This document shows positions 50,757 through 58,820 of a DNA stretch of 64,000 nt, in pieces. Location of the stretch: the NCBI GenBank assembly GCA_900543825.1, contig UQSR01000002.1, positions 78,300 to 142,299 on the forward strand, written 5' to 3'. The translations under genes were made by a program, and so were the position numbers. Origin of the DNA: an uncultured Mycoplasmatota bacterium. Its GTDB lineage: Bacteria; Bacillota_I; Bacilli_A; RF39; UBA660. Numbering within the stretch: the first letter of the stretch is position 1; each line of letters begins with the position of its first letter. The notes under the pieces are model-generated. The model saw only the letters and a program-made list of their open reading frames with translations. It was not told the DNA's origin and did no database searches.

Positions 50757-51066
50757 TTATAATCATCCTCTTTCCAATTTCAATATCAAAATATCCACTA
50801 GGAGTTTCAAAAACTCTTTTAACTCCGCACTTGGGTAATATAATTTTTCCTCTAGGTAAATCTTTATAATAAAATAAAATTTTATTATCTTCATCACACA
50901 TAATAACATCAATATTCTCTTTCATAAAAAAAGTATGAATACTATTACATTTATCAAACAATAGCGCTCTATTAATATTTTTTTCCATCATAAAGCCCTT
51001 AAATCTAGAAAAAAAACTTTTGCAGTTATATAAATCAATATCTTTATTATTATATAGTAATCTCAT
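50746..51066 (-). CDS. DUF192 family protein
   Basis: The 106 residues match DUF192, with CNSIHTFFMKENIDVIMCDED in the middle and a C-terminal VFETPSGYFD. The family is small, beta-rich and widespread; in bacteria it is often exported, but this copy has no signal peptide. Function is unknown. It is coupled to gpsA. Confidence 0.85.
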   Translation of the reverse strand: MRLLYNNKDIDLYNCKSFFSRFKGFMMEKNINRALLFDKCNSIHTFFMKENIDVIMCDEDNKILFYYKDLPRGKIILPKCGVKRVFETPSGYFDIEIGKRMIINEN

Positions 51067-51121
51067 ATTCTCACCATAACATAATTATATAGATAAAATA
51101 ACAAAAAAGCAATAGCCAATC

Positions 51122-51150
51122 TTGATAAAAAAATAAGATTATGATAATAT
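51122..51150 (+). promoter_or_regulatory. Promoter of the first pseudopilin-like gene
   Basis: TTGATA (51122-51127), 17 bases, TAATAT (51145-51150), 18 bases before the start codon. Confidence 0.55.
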
Positions 51151-51168
51151 ATATTTGGAGGAAACAAA

Positions 51169-51720
51169 ATGAATAGAAAAGGTTTTACCATGATAGAATT
51201 ACTAGCAGTAATAGTAGTATTAGGAATAGTTTTAGTAATAACATTTCCAAATATGACAGATGTATTTAAAAGTAGTAAGTTAAAATCTGAAGAGGCTTTT
51301 GTAGAAAGAATATCACAATCAATTGATAGTTATGTTACCTTAAATAGTAGTAATATCACTTTTGACAAGCAACCAAAAAATTTTATAAAGTGTTTAGGTT
51401 TATCACCTCAAAAAGTAGAAGTATATAAATCCACTATAAAAGTAGAAGATATAATTAATGAGGGTATTATTACCGAAAACGATTATAAAAATCCTGGCAA
51501 TGAAAACGGAGACTGCAAAAAAGAAACTGAAATAGAAGTATATCGTGATTCAGATTATGTATATTGTCACAAAATAAAAGAAGTACAACTAAATGGCTGT
51601 CTATCTGATGAATACATAAAGAAAAATGAAATTGTTGATAACAATGAAAAATATATTGTCAATACTTGTGTATGGAAAATAGAAAAAGAAGATGCAGATC
51701 AATGTAATGTATCGGAGTAA
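51169..51720 (+). CDS. Type IV pilin-like / pseudopilin protein 1
   Basis: The start MNRKGFTMIELLAVIVVLGIV is a class III signal: prepilin peptidase would cut after the Gly and methylate the Phe, leaving the Glu at +5. The remaining ~160 residues are a soluble domain with six or seven Cys that may form disulphides (VKCLGLS, GDCKKE, YCHKIK, NGCLSD, NTCVWK, DQCNVSE). Such proteins form competence or secretion pseudopili, but no assembly ATPase, platform protein or prepilin peptidase is seen in the window. It ends one base before lspA. Confidence 0.85.
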   Translation: MNRKGFTMIELLAVIVVLGIVLVITFPNMTDVFKSSKLKSEEAFVERISQSIDSYVTLNSSNITFDKQPKNFIKCLGLSPQKVEVYKSTIKVEDIINEGIITENDYKNPGNENGDCKKETEIEVYRDSDYVYCHKIKEVQLNGCLSDEYIKKNEIVDNNEKYIVNTCVWKIEKEDADQCNVSE

Positions 51721-51721
51721 T

Positions 51722-52198
51722 ATGATAATGATAATAATAATAATAACATCTATAATACTTTTATGTATAGATCAAATATCTAAGCTATTAGTAGTAAACT
51801 TATTAACTAAAACTGACAGTATAACTATAATAAAAAACTTTTTCTATTTAACATATATAAATAATGATGGAGCAGCTTTCAGTATCTTAGTAGGAAAAAG
51901 AATTTTCTTAATACTAATAGCAGTATTAGTCATAGTAATGCTAATCCGTTATATAAAGAAAAACAATATTCAAAATAAATTAGAATTAGTATCGATATCT
52001 TTAATAATAGGAGGCTCACTAGGAAATTTAATGGATAGAGTAGTAAGAGGATATGTAATAGACTTTTTAGATTTTAAGATATTTAATTATAATTTCCCAA
52101 TATTTAATTTAGCAGACACTTTTATAGTAATAGGAGTATTCCTATTATTATTAAAAGAAATAAGAAAGGAGAATAATCTTGATAGTAGAAATAAATGA
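51722..52198 (+). CDS. lspA: Lipoprotein signal peptidase (signal peptidase II)
   Basis: LspA removes the signal peptide of diacylglyceryl-modified prolipoproteins. The 158 residues form four membrane helices with the catalytic-site motifs NNDGAAFS, GGSLGNLMDRVVRGYVIDF (first Asp) and FPIFNLADTFIVIG (second Asp). The start at 51722 follows CGGAGTAAT and begins one base after the pilin-like stop codon. It ends in TGA, used as stop, and overlaps rluD by 20 bases. Confidence 0.95.
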   Translation: MIMIIIIITSIILLCIDQISKLLVVNLLTKTDSITIIKNFFYLTYINNDGAAFSILVGKRIFLILIAVLVIVMLIRYIKKNNIQNKLELVSISLIIGGSLGNLMDRVVRGYVIDFLDFKIFNYNFPIFNLADTFIVIGVFLLLLKEIRKENNLDSRNK

Positions 52199-53072
52199 TT
52201 CTGGTAAAAGAATAGATAAATATCTAAACGAAAATACAGAATATACCAGAAGTAAAATACAAAAAATGATTGAAAATGGAAATATATTAGTAAATGATGT
52301 CAAAGTAAAAGATAGTTATAAAGTAAAAGAAAACGATTATATAACTATTGAAGCATTGGAAGAAACTACTGATATATTACCAGAGAATATACCATTAGAT
52401 ATATATTATGAAGACGACGATTTAATAGTCGTAAATAAACCAAGTGGTATGGTAGTACATCCCGCTCCAGGAAATTATACTGGCACATTAGTAAATGCTT
52501 TAATATATCACACGAATAATTTAAGTAAAGTAAATACAAATATTAGACCAGGAATTGTTCATAGAATTGATGCTGATACATCGGGATTACTTCTAGTAGC
52601 CAAAAACGATAAGTCTCATAATATATTAGCGGAAGCCATTCAAAAAAAAGAAGTAGTAAGAGAATATATAGCCTTAGTAGAAGGTATTATTATGGAAGAT
52701 ACCGCTACAATTGATGCTCCAATTGGAAGAGATAAAAAAGATCGTAAAAAAATGACTGTAACAAGTGAAAATTCTAAAGATGCTGTAACCCATATTAGAG
52801 TTTTAGAAAGATATAAAGATTCTACTTTAATAAGATGTAAACTAGAAACAGGAAGAACTCATCAAATAAGAGTACATTTAAGTTATATTGGCCATCCAGT
52901 AGTAAATGATCCAGTATACGGACATAAAAAGTTAATAGATAAAGACTTTGGACAAATGCTACATGCAGAAAAACTAGGGTTCGTTCATCCAACTACAAAA
53001 GAATATATGGAATTTACTGCTGAGCCACCAAAAAGGTTTCAGGAAATATTAAATATATATAAAGAAAAATAA
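52179..53072 (+). CDS. rluD: Large-subunit pseudouridine synthase, RluD type
   Basis: RluD-type enzymes make pseudouridines in 23S rRNA. The 297 residues comprise an S4 domain (about 8-65: KRIDKYLNENTEYTRSKIQKMI) and a catalytic domain with PGIVHRIDADTSGLLLVAK (catalytic Asp) and a late TGRTHQIRVHL. The start is a TTG at 52179 behind AAGGAG with a seven-base gap; no ATG gives a complete S4 domain. The lspA-rluD pair is conserved in Bacillota. Confidence 0.95.
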   Translation: MIVEINDSGKRIDKYLNENTEYTRSKIQKMIENGNILVNDVKVKDSYKVKENDYITIEALEETTDILPENIPLDIYYEDDDLIVVNKPSGMVVHPAPGNYTGTLVNALIYHTNNLSKVNTNIRPGIVHRIDADTSGLLLVAKNDKSHNILAEAIQKKEVVREYIALVEGIIMEDTATIDAPIGRDKKDRKKMTVTSENSKDAVTHIRVLERYKDSTLIRCKLETGRTHQIRVHLSYIGHPVVNDPVYGHKKLIDKDFGQMLHAEKLGFVHPTTKEYMEFTAEPPKRFQEILNIYKEK

Positions 53073-53077
53073 TGAAT

Positions 53078-53122
53078 AAAAATCTCTCTAAGTATTCATA
53101 ACGAATATGAAAGGAGATTTTT
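53078..53122 (+). promoter_or_regulatory. Hairpin that covers the sigG ribosome binding site
   Basis: AAATCTC (53080-53086) pairs with GAGATTT (53114-53120), and an inner stem TATTC/GAATA stacks within. The 3' arm contains the GGAG of the ribosome binding site AAGGAG (53111-53116), eleven bases before ATG 53127. The T-run after it gives it a terminator look too. Either way it would damp sigG expression. Confidence 0.6.
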
Positions 53123-53126
53123 TATT

Positions 53127-53897
53127 ATGTCACGCCATAAAGTAGAAATAAGTGGTGTGAATACTGCGAATATAAAAGTATTAACCAGCGAAGAAACATT
53201 AGAATTATTTAAAAAAATGCAAGAAGGAGATTCCTTAGCTAGAGAGGAACTAATAAATGGCAATCTAAAATTAGTACTTAGTATCCTAAAAAAATTTTCA
53301 GGAAAAACAGATAATTTAGATGATTTATTCCAAATCGGATGTCTAGGACTAGTAAAAGCCATAGATAATTTTGATACAAAATATGAAGTAAAATTATCAA
53401 CTTATGCTTGCCCGATGATTGAAGGAGAGATTAAAAGATATCTAAGAGATAATAACAGTATAAGAATATCAAGAAGTATTAAAGATTTAGCATATAAAAC
53501 ACTAAAATTAAAAGAAGAATTATCAGTAGGAGAAAAAGAACCAACAAATAAAGAAATAGCGGATATTCTAGGAGTAAGAGAATATGATATAACAGTAGCC
53601 CTAGATTCATTAAGAGAGCCAGTAAGTATGTACGAACCAATATATAATGATGGTGGCGATACAATATATTTATATGACCAAATTGCTAATAAAGAAGATG
53701 AGTACGGTATAGATAATAAACTTGCCCTAGACAAAGCAATGCACAGTCTAAAAAAAAGAGAAATAAATATTTTAAAAGAAAGATTTATCGTTGGTAAAAC
53801 CCAAATGGAAATAGCAGAAGAGCTTGGAATATCACAAGCTCAAATATCTCGTATCGAAAAAAGCGCTATAAATAATATAAAAAAATATATCAAATAG
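53127..53897 (+). CDS. sigG: Late forespore sigma factor, sigma-G
   Basis: Sigma-G directs late transcription in the forespore. The N-terminus MSRHKVEISGVNTANIKVL is diagnostic: it matches the sigma-G start and contains the anti-sigma contact region. The rest of the 256 residues shows sigma-70 regions 2 (NLDDLFQIGCLGLVKAIDNF), 3 and 4 (LGISQAQISRIEKS). In B. subtilis sigG is followed by ylm genes, and here a YlmC/YmxH gene follows. It implies that the organism, or its recent ancestors, sporulates. Confidence 0.95.
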   Translation: MSRHKVEISGVNTANIKVLTSEETLELFKKMQEGDSLAREELINGNLKLVLSILKKFSGKTDNLDDLFQIGCLGLVKAIDNFDTKYEVKLSTYACPMIEGEIKRYLRDNNSIRISRSIKDLAYKTLKLKEELSVGEKEPTNKEIADILGVREYDITVALDSLREPVSMYEPIYNDGGDTIYLYDQIANKEDEYGIDNKLALDKAMHSLKKREINILKERFIVGKTQMEIAEELGISQAQISRIEKSAINNIKKYIK

Positions 53898-53940
53898 AAA
53901 TCTTTACATTAAAAAAACATATACTTTATTAGGTGATAAA

Positions 53941-54171
53941 ATGAGGTTATCAGACTTACAAACAAAAGAAATAATAAATATGACTACCGGCAAAAGATTA
54001 GGTGTAATAGTAGATGTCATAGTAACACCAGAGGGTACAATAAAGTCCCTAATATTAGAAGAAAAAAGAATAAAAAGAATGTCTAGGGGAGAAGAATATG
54101 AATTAGATTGGAGCCAAATAACCAAGATAGGTGATGATATTATCCTAGTAAAAAATAAATATCAAGAATAA
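53941..54171 (+). CDS. YlmC/YmxH family PRC-barrel protein
   Basis: The 76 residues form a single PRC-barrel (MRLSDLQTKEIINMTTGKRLGVIVDV; a late LDWSQITKIGDDIILV). This family is conserved in endospore formers and lies next to sigG or in dipicolinate and division loci; its exact role is unclear. It follows sigG by 43 bases with AGGTGAT before the start, so the two are probably cotranscribed. Confidence 0.9.
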   Translation: MRLSDLQTKEIINMTTGKRLGVIVDVIVTPEGTIKSLILEEKRIKRMSRGEEYELDWSQITKIGDDIILVKNKYQE

Positions 54172-54174
54172 CTC

Positions 54175-54203
54175 TTGTTAAAAAAAACTATTTATTATAT
54201 AAT
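54175..54203 (+). promoter_or_regulatory. Promoter of the second pseudopilin-like gene
   Basis: TTGTTA (54175-54180), 17 bases, TATAAT (54198-54203), 16 bases before the start codon. Confidence 0.6.
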
Positions 54204-54219
54204 AATTATAGGTGGTATA

Positions 54220-54702
54220 ATGAATAGAAAAGGATTTACATTAATAGAATTACTAGCGGTAATAATCGTAATAGCACTAATTGCCACTATAGTAACACCA
54301 AGTGTTATAGAATATGTAAATAGTGCCAAGAATACCTCTTATAATCTATTAATACAAAATACAATATCAGCCTCCAAAACATATTATGAAGAATGTGAGT
54401 ATGGAGATTTATCAGATAGGAGTAAATACAAAAGTTATGCTTGTCAAATAAATGGAAACACTATAATAACAACCTTAGGAGCACTAGCTAATACCGGTAT
54501 GCTATCTGTAAATGATGTAGATTCAGATAATAAAAAGATAGTAATAAATCCCAAAGATAATACAGACATAAGTTCATGTGATGTAATAATAGAAAAAAAA
54601 GTAGAAATATCCAAAGAATCCAAAGAAACAGTTACTAACTACAAAGTCACTTATAATATATCAAGTAAAAATTGTTCATACATAAATGGGAGCATAAACT
54701 AA
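54220..54702 (+). CDS. Type IV pilin-like / pseudopilin protein 2
   Basis: It starts MNRKGFTLIELLAVIIVIALI, a class III prepilin signal nearly identical to that of the protein at 51169. A hydrophobic helix runs into a 130-residue soluble domain with four Cys (YYEECEYG, SYACQI, ISSCDV, SKNCSY). ATG 54220 follows GGTGGTATA; an upstream in-frame extension lacks a signal and is rejected. Its stop overlaps the ung start (TAATG). No pilus assembly genes are nearby. Confidence 0.85.
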   Translation: MNRKGFTLIELLAVIIVIALIATIVTPSVIEYVNSAKNTSYNLLIQNTISASKTYYEECEYGDLSDRSKYKSYACQINGNTIITTLGALANTGMLSVNDVDSDNKKIVINPKDNTDISSCDVIIEKKVEISKESKETVTNYKVTYNISSKNCSYINGSIN

Positions 54703-55370
54703 TGCATTTAGTAGGAAATAGTTGGGATCAAATACTAGAGGACGAATATCACAAAGATTATTTTAAAAAGATTGTATTATATATAAATAAAGCATATAAA
54801 GAAAGAGAAATATATCCACCAAAAAACTATATTCTAAGAGCACTATATCTAACAGATTATAAAGATGTTAAAGTAGTAATATTAGGACAAGATCCATATC
54901 ATGGAATAGGCGAAGCCAATGGACTAGCTTTCGCGGTAAATAATGGTATAAAATTACCACCATCATTAAAAAACATCTATAAAGAATTAAATGATGATTT
55001 AAATATAAAAATATCAAATAATGGTGATTTAACATGTTGGGCCAAAGAAGGAGTATTACTTCTAAACTCTGTTCTAACTGTAGAAAAAGACAAACCAGCA
55101 TCACATAAAAATTTAGGATGGCAAGAGTTCACAGATGCTATAATAAGAAAAATAAATGAAAAAGACACACCTGTAGTATTCATACTTTGGGGAAATTTTG
55201 CCAAAAGTAAAAAAAATCTTATTACCAATCCCAAACACTTAGTAATAGAATCATCCCATCCATCACCATTTTCATGTAATTATGGCTTCTTTGGAAGTAG
55301 ACCATTTTCAAAGGCAAACAATTTTCTAAAAGAACATAACATAAAAGAAATAGACTTTACAGTAAAATAG
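54702..55370 (+). CDS. ung: Uracil-DNA glycosylase
   Basis: Ung removes uracil from DNA. The 222 residues contain the catalytic GQDPYHGIGEANGLAFAV (Asp water activator), a later LLNSVLTV, VFILWGNFAKSKK, and the leucine loop HPSPFS. Starting at 54702 gives the family's usual N-terminus (NSWDQIL); GGGAG lies upstream and the start overlaps the pilin-like stop codon. Confidence 0.97.
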   Translation: MHLVGNSWDQILEDEYHKDYFKKIVLYINKAYKEREIYPPKNYILRALYLTDYKDVKVVILGQDPYHGIGEANGLAFAVNNGIKLPPSLKNIYKELNDDLNIKISNNGDLTCWAKEGVLLLNSVLTVEKDKPASHKNLGWQEFTDAIIRKINEKDTPVVFILWGNFAKSKKNLITNPKHLVIESSHPSPFSCNYGFFGSRPFSKANNFLKEHNIKEIDFTVK

Positions 55371-55412
55371 TATAAAAGAATTTAACTAGGTTAACATATT
55401 ATTGGTGATAAT

Positions 55413-55910
55413 ATGTACTATTTAAATTCTTTTTTCTTATATTCACTATTAGGATTTATAATGGAAAGTACCATCTTTAAAAATACCAGTAGAGGACGTA
55501 CTAGTGGAATACTAAAAGGACCAATAACAATGGTATATGCCGTAGGAGGCATAGCAATTATACTATTAGACAAATACCTAATGCCCAGAATAAAAACAAA
55601 CAAAATAATAAAACTAATAATATCATTTATTATCTATTCAGTAGTACTAGGATTAATAGAGTATATATGTGGATATCTATGCAATATACTATTTGGTATT
55701 GATATGTGGAATTATAAATCCAAAAAATATCATATCGGCAAATACACTTGTTTAGAATATATACCAATATGGGGATTAATTGCTATTATAATAACAAATA
55801 CATTAAAACCATACATAAATAAAATAATAAAAATAATCCCAAGAGAATTTACCTATTTTATATCATTTATATTTGCTTTAGACTTTTTAATAACTATATT
55901 AACAAAATAA
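55413..55910 (+). CDS. Putative ABC transporter permease of the CmpB type
   Basis: The 165 residues form about four membrane helices with the PF06541-type features: a first YSLLGFIMES, then RGRTSGILKGPITMVYAVGG and a later WNYKSKKYHIGKYTCLEYIPIWGL. Members are called ABC-transporter permeases from a weak similarity; no ATPase partner is next to it. GGTGATAAT precedes the ATG. Confidence 0.8.
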   Translation: MYYLNSFFLYSLLGFIMESTIFKNTSRGRTSGILKGPITMVYAVGGIAIILLDKYLMPRIKTNKIIKLIISFIIYSVVLGLIEYICGYLCNILFGIDMWNYKSKKYHIGKYTCLEYIPIWGLIAIIITNTLKPYINKIIKIIPREFTYFISFIFALDFLITILTK

Positions 55911-55916
55911 AAGAAG

Positions 55917-55939
55917 ACTTATAATTTAAAGTCTTCATA
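55917..55939. terminator. Bidirectional terminator
   Basis: AGACTT and AAGTCT pair around TATAATTTA (with GA and TC extensions) between the convergent permease-like and LemA genes. Confidence 0.65.
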
Positions 55940-56467
55940 GTCATCATCATTCATATTCTTTCTATCAAAGAATAATTTTTCTTCATATTTACAAAAAGTA
56001 GCAATAATATTTGATGGAAATTTTTTAAGTAATGTATTATAAACAGAAATATTATCATTATAATAATCAATACAATTATCCACTTTAATATCAATATCAG
56101 CAATTTGTTTAAGTATCTTCTTAACTTCCTCACTTTTTTCAATATCAGGAAATTCGGTTTTAAGACCATTAAGTTCATTAGAAGCGCGTGTTAGTATTCT
56201 ATATAATTCAAAATTACCAATCTTTCTACTTCTAAGTTTAACGATTTCCTCAAATACATTTCTATCTTTATCAATATTACTTTTTACTATAGGTATAGCT
56301 CTATTAATTAAATCATATTTATTTCTTAAATTAGTATCAATAAGAGCTTCAACCTCATTAATTCTTATAATATAATCCTGAAACTTATTATATACGGTGG
56401 CATAAAAAATAACAGCAGCACATATTAATACGATTATAACAATTATAATTAACAATAAAATTTCCAT
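55919..56467 (-). CDS. LemA family protein
   Basis: The 182 residues have one N-terminal membrane helix (about 3-27) and a long helical bundle, with the family motif of a Tyr/Asn-rich start (YNKFQDYIIRINEVEALIDTNLRNKYDLI) and late YYNDNISVYNTLLKKFPSNIIA. LemA proteins are widespread; the function is unknown. The protein is anchored in the membrane with the helical part probably outside. GAGGATATG precedes the start on the minus strand. Confidence 0.88.
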   Translation of the reverse strand: MEILLLIIIVIIVLICAAVIFYATVYNKFQDYIIRINEVEALIDTNLRNKYDLINRAIPIVKSNIDKDRNVFEEIVKLRSRKIGNFELYRILTRASNELNGLKTEFPDIEKSEEVKKILKQIADIDIKVDNCIDYYNDNISVYNTLLKKFPSNIIATFCKYEEKLFFDRKNMNDDDYEDFKL

Positions 56468-56543
56468 ATCCTCACATCCTATATTAAATTATATCAAAAG
56501 TGCCAATCTTTTTCAAGGACTATAAATTCATTTTAAAATAAAT

Positions 56544-56912
56544 TTAAGAAAAATCTTTTATAAAATTAATAGATTCTTCAAAAGTAACAAAATCCAAATA
56601 AATCATAAGTATTAAATACCATTCCCCAGTAGTTGGATTAGATACAATAATATGATCTCTTCCAGCCTGCTCAATAATACCTTCAAAAACTCTATCTTGC
56701 CATTCTTGGGATCCAGGGACAGTAACATGAAACTTAGCTTTTTTACCCTTATTAAGTCTAAGTATATTTTCAATGTATGATTGTTCCATACTCATAGGAG
56801 TATAAGAAGTTTGTGTTTGCTCATAACTTGGAACAGATTGTTGATTAGGAACCGTATTATTATTAAGTCCTACACCTGGAAAAACAGGATTTTGATAATA
56901 ACCATTATTCAT
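56544..56912 (-). CDS. gerQ: Spore coat protein GerQ
   Basis: GerQ is a spore coat protein that is crosslinked by transglutaminase and is needed for the cortex-lytic enzyme CwlJ in B. subtilis. The 122 residues have a Tyr-, Asn- and Gln-rich N-terminus (1-45) and the conserved domain MEQSYIENILRLNKGKKA, EGIIEQAGRDHIIVSNPTTGEWYLILMIYLDFVTF. GAGGTGAT precedes the start. Together with sigG it supports endospore formation. An inverted repeat lies between it and pduL. Confidence 0.93.
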   Translation of the reverse strand: MNNGYYQNPVFPGVGLNNNTVPNQQSVPSYEQTQTSYTPMSMEQSYIENILRLNKGKKAKFHVTVPGSQEWQDRVFEGIIEQAGRDHIIVSNPTTGEWYLILMIYLDFVTFEESINFIKDFS

Positions 56913-56939
56913 ATATAATCACCTCATTACAATATATGA

Positions 56940-56976
56940 AATCATTTTGACAGTATAACTAAAAAAATGTCAAATG
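56940..56976. repeat. Inverted repeat between divergent gerQ and pduL
   Basis: AATCATTTTGACA and TGTCAAATGATT pair with one extra T around GTATAACTAAAAAAA. It may be an operator for one or both genes or the remains of a terminator; no T-run follows on either strand. Confidence 0.5.
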
Positions 56977-56988
56977 ATTTACTCAATC

Positions 56989-57017
56989 TTTACATAATAA
57001 AAAAATAAAATTATAAT
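56989..57017 (+). promoter_or_regulatory. pduL promoter
   Basis: TTTACA (56989-56994), 17 bases, TATAAT (57012-57017), 18 bases before the TTG start. Confidence 0.7.
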
Positions 57018-57034
57018 GATAATGAGGTGATAAC

Positions 57035-57589
57035 TTGAAAATAAGAGTAGGAGTATCTAATAGACATGTACATCTAACAAAAGAAGATTTAGAAATATTA
57101 TTTGGAAAGGACTATGAACTAACAGTAAGAAACTACATTGATCAACCAGGACAATTTGCCGCTAATGAAACAGTTACATTAAAAACAGATAAAAATATCA
57201 AAGAAAATGTAAGAATTGTCGGACCGACAAGAAAATACACTCAAGTAGAAATATTAGATATAGATAAGGAATATTTTGGTCTTAATCCACCAGTTCGTAA
57301 TTCTGGCGATCTAGAAAATAGCGAAAACATATGGATTATTGGTCCTAAAGGTAAAATTTATAAAAAAAGTGTATGTATAATTGCCAATAGACATATCCAT
57401 ATTAATACTAGAGATAAAAAAGATTTTTATGAAGATCAAATAGTATCAGTAAAAATAAATAATAATATAATAAATAATGTTCATATAAAAATAGCAGACA
57501 ACTTTGCTTTAGCTTTACATATAAATAAAGATGATGCACAAAATAACAATATAGAAAGTGGAGATATAGCCTTATTTAAGGAGGACTAA
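57035..57589 (+). CDS. pduL: Phosphate propanoyltransferase / phosphotransacetylase, PduL type
   Basis: PduL moves an acyl group between CoA and phosphate and here probably supplies acetyl phosphate or acetyl-CoA in fermentation. The 184 residues show the duplicated beta-barrel with zinc-binding SNRHVHL (about 8-14) and a second ANRHIHI (about 117-123), plus VRNSGD. No microcompartment shell gene is seen, so this is likely the housekeeping type. The start is TTG 57035 behind GAGGTGAT. Confidence 0.93.
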   Translation: MKIRVGVSNRHVHLTKEDLEILFGKDYELTVRNYIDQPGQFAANETVTLKTDKNIKENVRIVGPTRKYTQVEILDIDKEYFGLNPPVRNSGDLENSENIWIIGPKGKIYKKSVCIIANRHIHINTRDKKDFYEDQIVSVKINNNIINNVHIKIADNFALALHINKDDAQNNNIESGDIALFKED

Positions 57590-57590
57590 C

Positions 57591-58523
57591 ATGTTTATAG
57601 AAACAAAAAAAATAATAAAAAGATCTAAAAGAGAAGTAACTTATAAAATAATTACTTCTCTTTTTATTCAACTTCTAGCTTTAATAATACCGGTATTTTG
57701 GAGTAATACCATAAACGAAGTAACCGAAGGAAATTATAAAATAGGTTATTATTTAATAATTATAACCTTACTTTTATCCATCTTTTATTATTTTTGGTCA
57801 TACCTAAATCAAAAAACGTGGTTCAAGCTTTATAATAAATTATATACAGAATACACAAACATTACTATATCCGAAATAAAAAATATAAATAAAATAAATT
57901 TAGGAGAATATACCAATATATTAAACAATGATATAGATATAATATGTAACTTTTTAGGTAATTTAATAACAAGAATTCTTCAAATAATAGAATTCTTTGT
58001 AATTTATGCCTACTTTCTTAGTTTTAACTTTATTATATTTATAGTAACAATAATAGTATCAATAATAATGCTAATAATATATTTTAAAGCAAGCAAAACA
58101 GTTCAAACACTAAATATCAAAAGAAAATCATCACTTGATAACAAAACAATCATGTTACATAAATTATATACCGCTTTATCAGCAAAAAAAAGTACTATAG
58201 AAAGTATTAAAAACTTATTCAATAAAGATAACAAAACATATTTAAAAGCAAATTACAACTATAACGTTATAATTCAAGGTATCATATATTTAGTTTTAGG
58301 AATTATTGAATTAACAAGATATATAATAATATTCTATGCAGTATATTTAGTAAAAATAGGTAATATAGAAATAGGAACTATATTATTGATATATAGTTAT
58401 TATGATAAAATACTAACAAATTTTGAAGTATTAGGAACAATTACAGCGGACTACCAAAGTTTTATAGTATCATTAAAAAGAATAAATAAAATAATATCAC
58501 TATCCGAAGAAGTTGTAAAGTAA
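57591..58523 (+). CDS. ABC exporter transmembrane domain without ATPase
   Basis: The 310 residues form about six membrane helices (near 20-38, 50-72, 128-148, 152-172, 232-256, 262-280) in the layout of a type I ABC exporter domain, with the cytosolic helices between (INLGEYTNILNNDIDIICNF). It ends at SLKRINKIISLSEE, exactly where the nucleotide-binding domain normally begins; no Walker motifs follow. It begins one base after pduL behind AAGGAGGA. Either it lost its ATPase or works with one encoded elsewhere. Confidence 0.8.
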   Translation: MFIETKKIIKRSKREVTYKIITSLFIQLLALIIPVFWSNTINEVTEGNYKIGYYLIIITLLLSIFYYFWSYLNQKTWFKLYNKLYTEYTNITISEIKNINKINLGEYTNILNNDIDIICNFLGNLITRILQIIEFFVIYAYFLSFNFIIFIVTIIVSIIMLIIYFKASKTVQTLNIKRKSSLDNKTIMLHKLYTALSAKKSTIESIKNLFNKDNKTYLKANYNYNVIIQGIIYLVLGIIELTRYIIIFYAVYLVKIGNIEIGTILLIYSYYDKILTNFEVLGTITADYQSFIVSLKRINKIISLSEEVVK

Positions 58524-58556
58524 TAATTATTATGATAAAATATATACGTGATTCAA

Positions 58557-58778
58557 ATGAAAAAAATATTAATAAAAATAATAAAAAAATATCAACAAAT
58601 ACCATTCAAATCTCATGATAGTTGTAGGTTCATACCAACATGTTCTAATTATATGTTAGAAGCATTAGAAATTCATGGCCTTATAAAAGGCTTATATTTA
58701 GGAATAAAGAGATTACTAAGATGCAATCCATTCACAAAAAAAGAATATAAATATGATCCAGTACCAAAAAAAATCTAA
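58557..58778 (+). CDS. yidD: Membrane protein insertion efficiency factor YidD
   Basis: The 73 residues show the whole YidD signature: KKYQQIPFKSHDSCRFIPTCSNY, YMLEALEIHG, and RLLRCNPF. YidD helps YidC insert membrane proteins. ATG 58557 is preferred; a GTG at 58548 is possible. Genes for YidC or rnpA are not adjacent. Confidence 0.93.
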   Translation: MKKILIKIIKKYQQIPFKSHDSCRFIPTCSNYMLEALEIHGLIKGLYLGIKRLLRCNPFTKKEYKYDPVPKKI

Positions 58779-58820
58779 TATTGAATAAATACTATTTTCG
58801 TAAATATCAATATTAGATTT

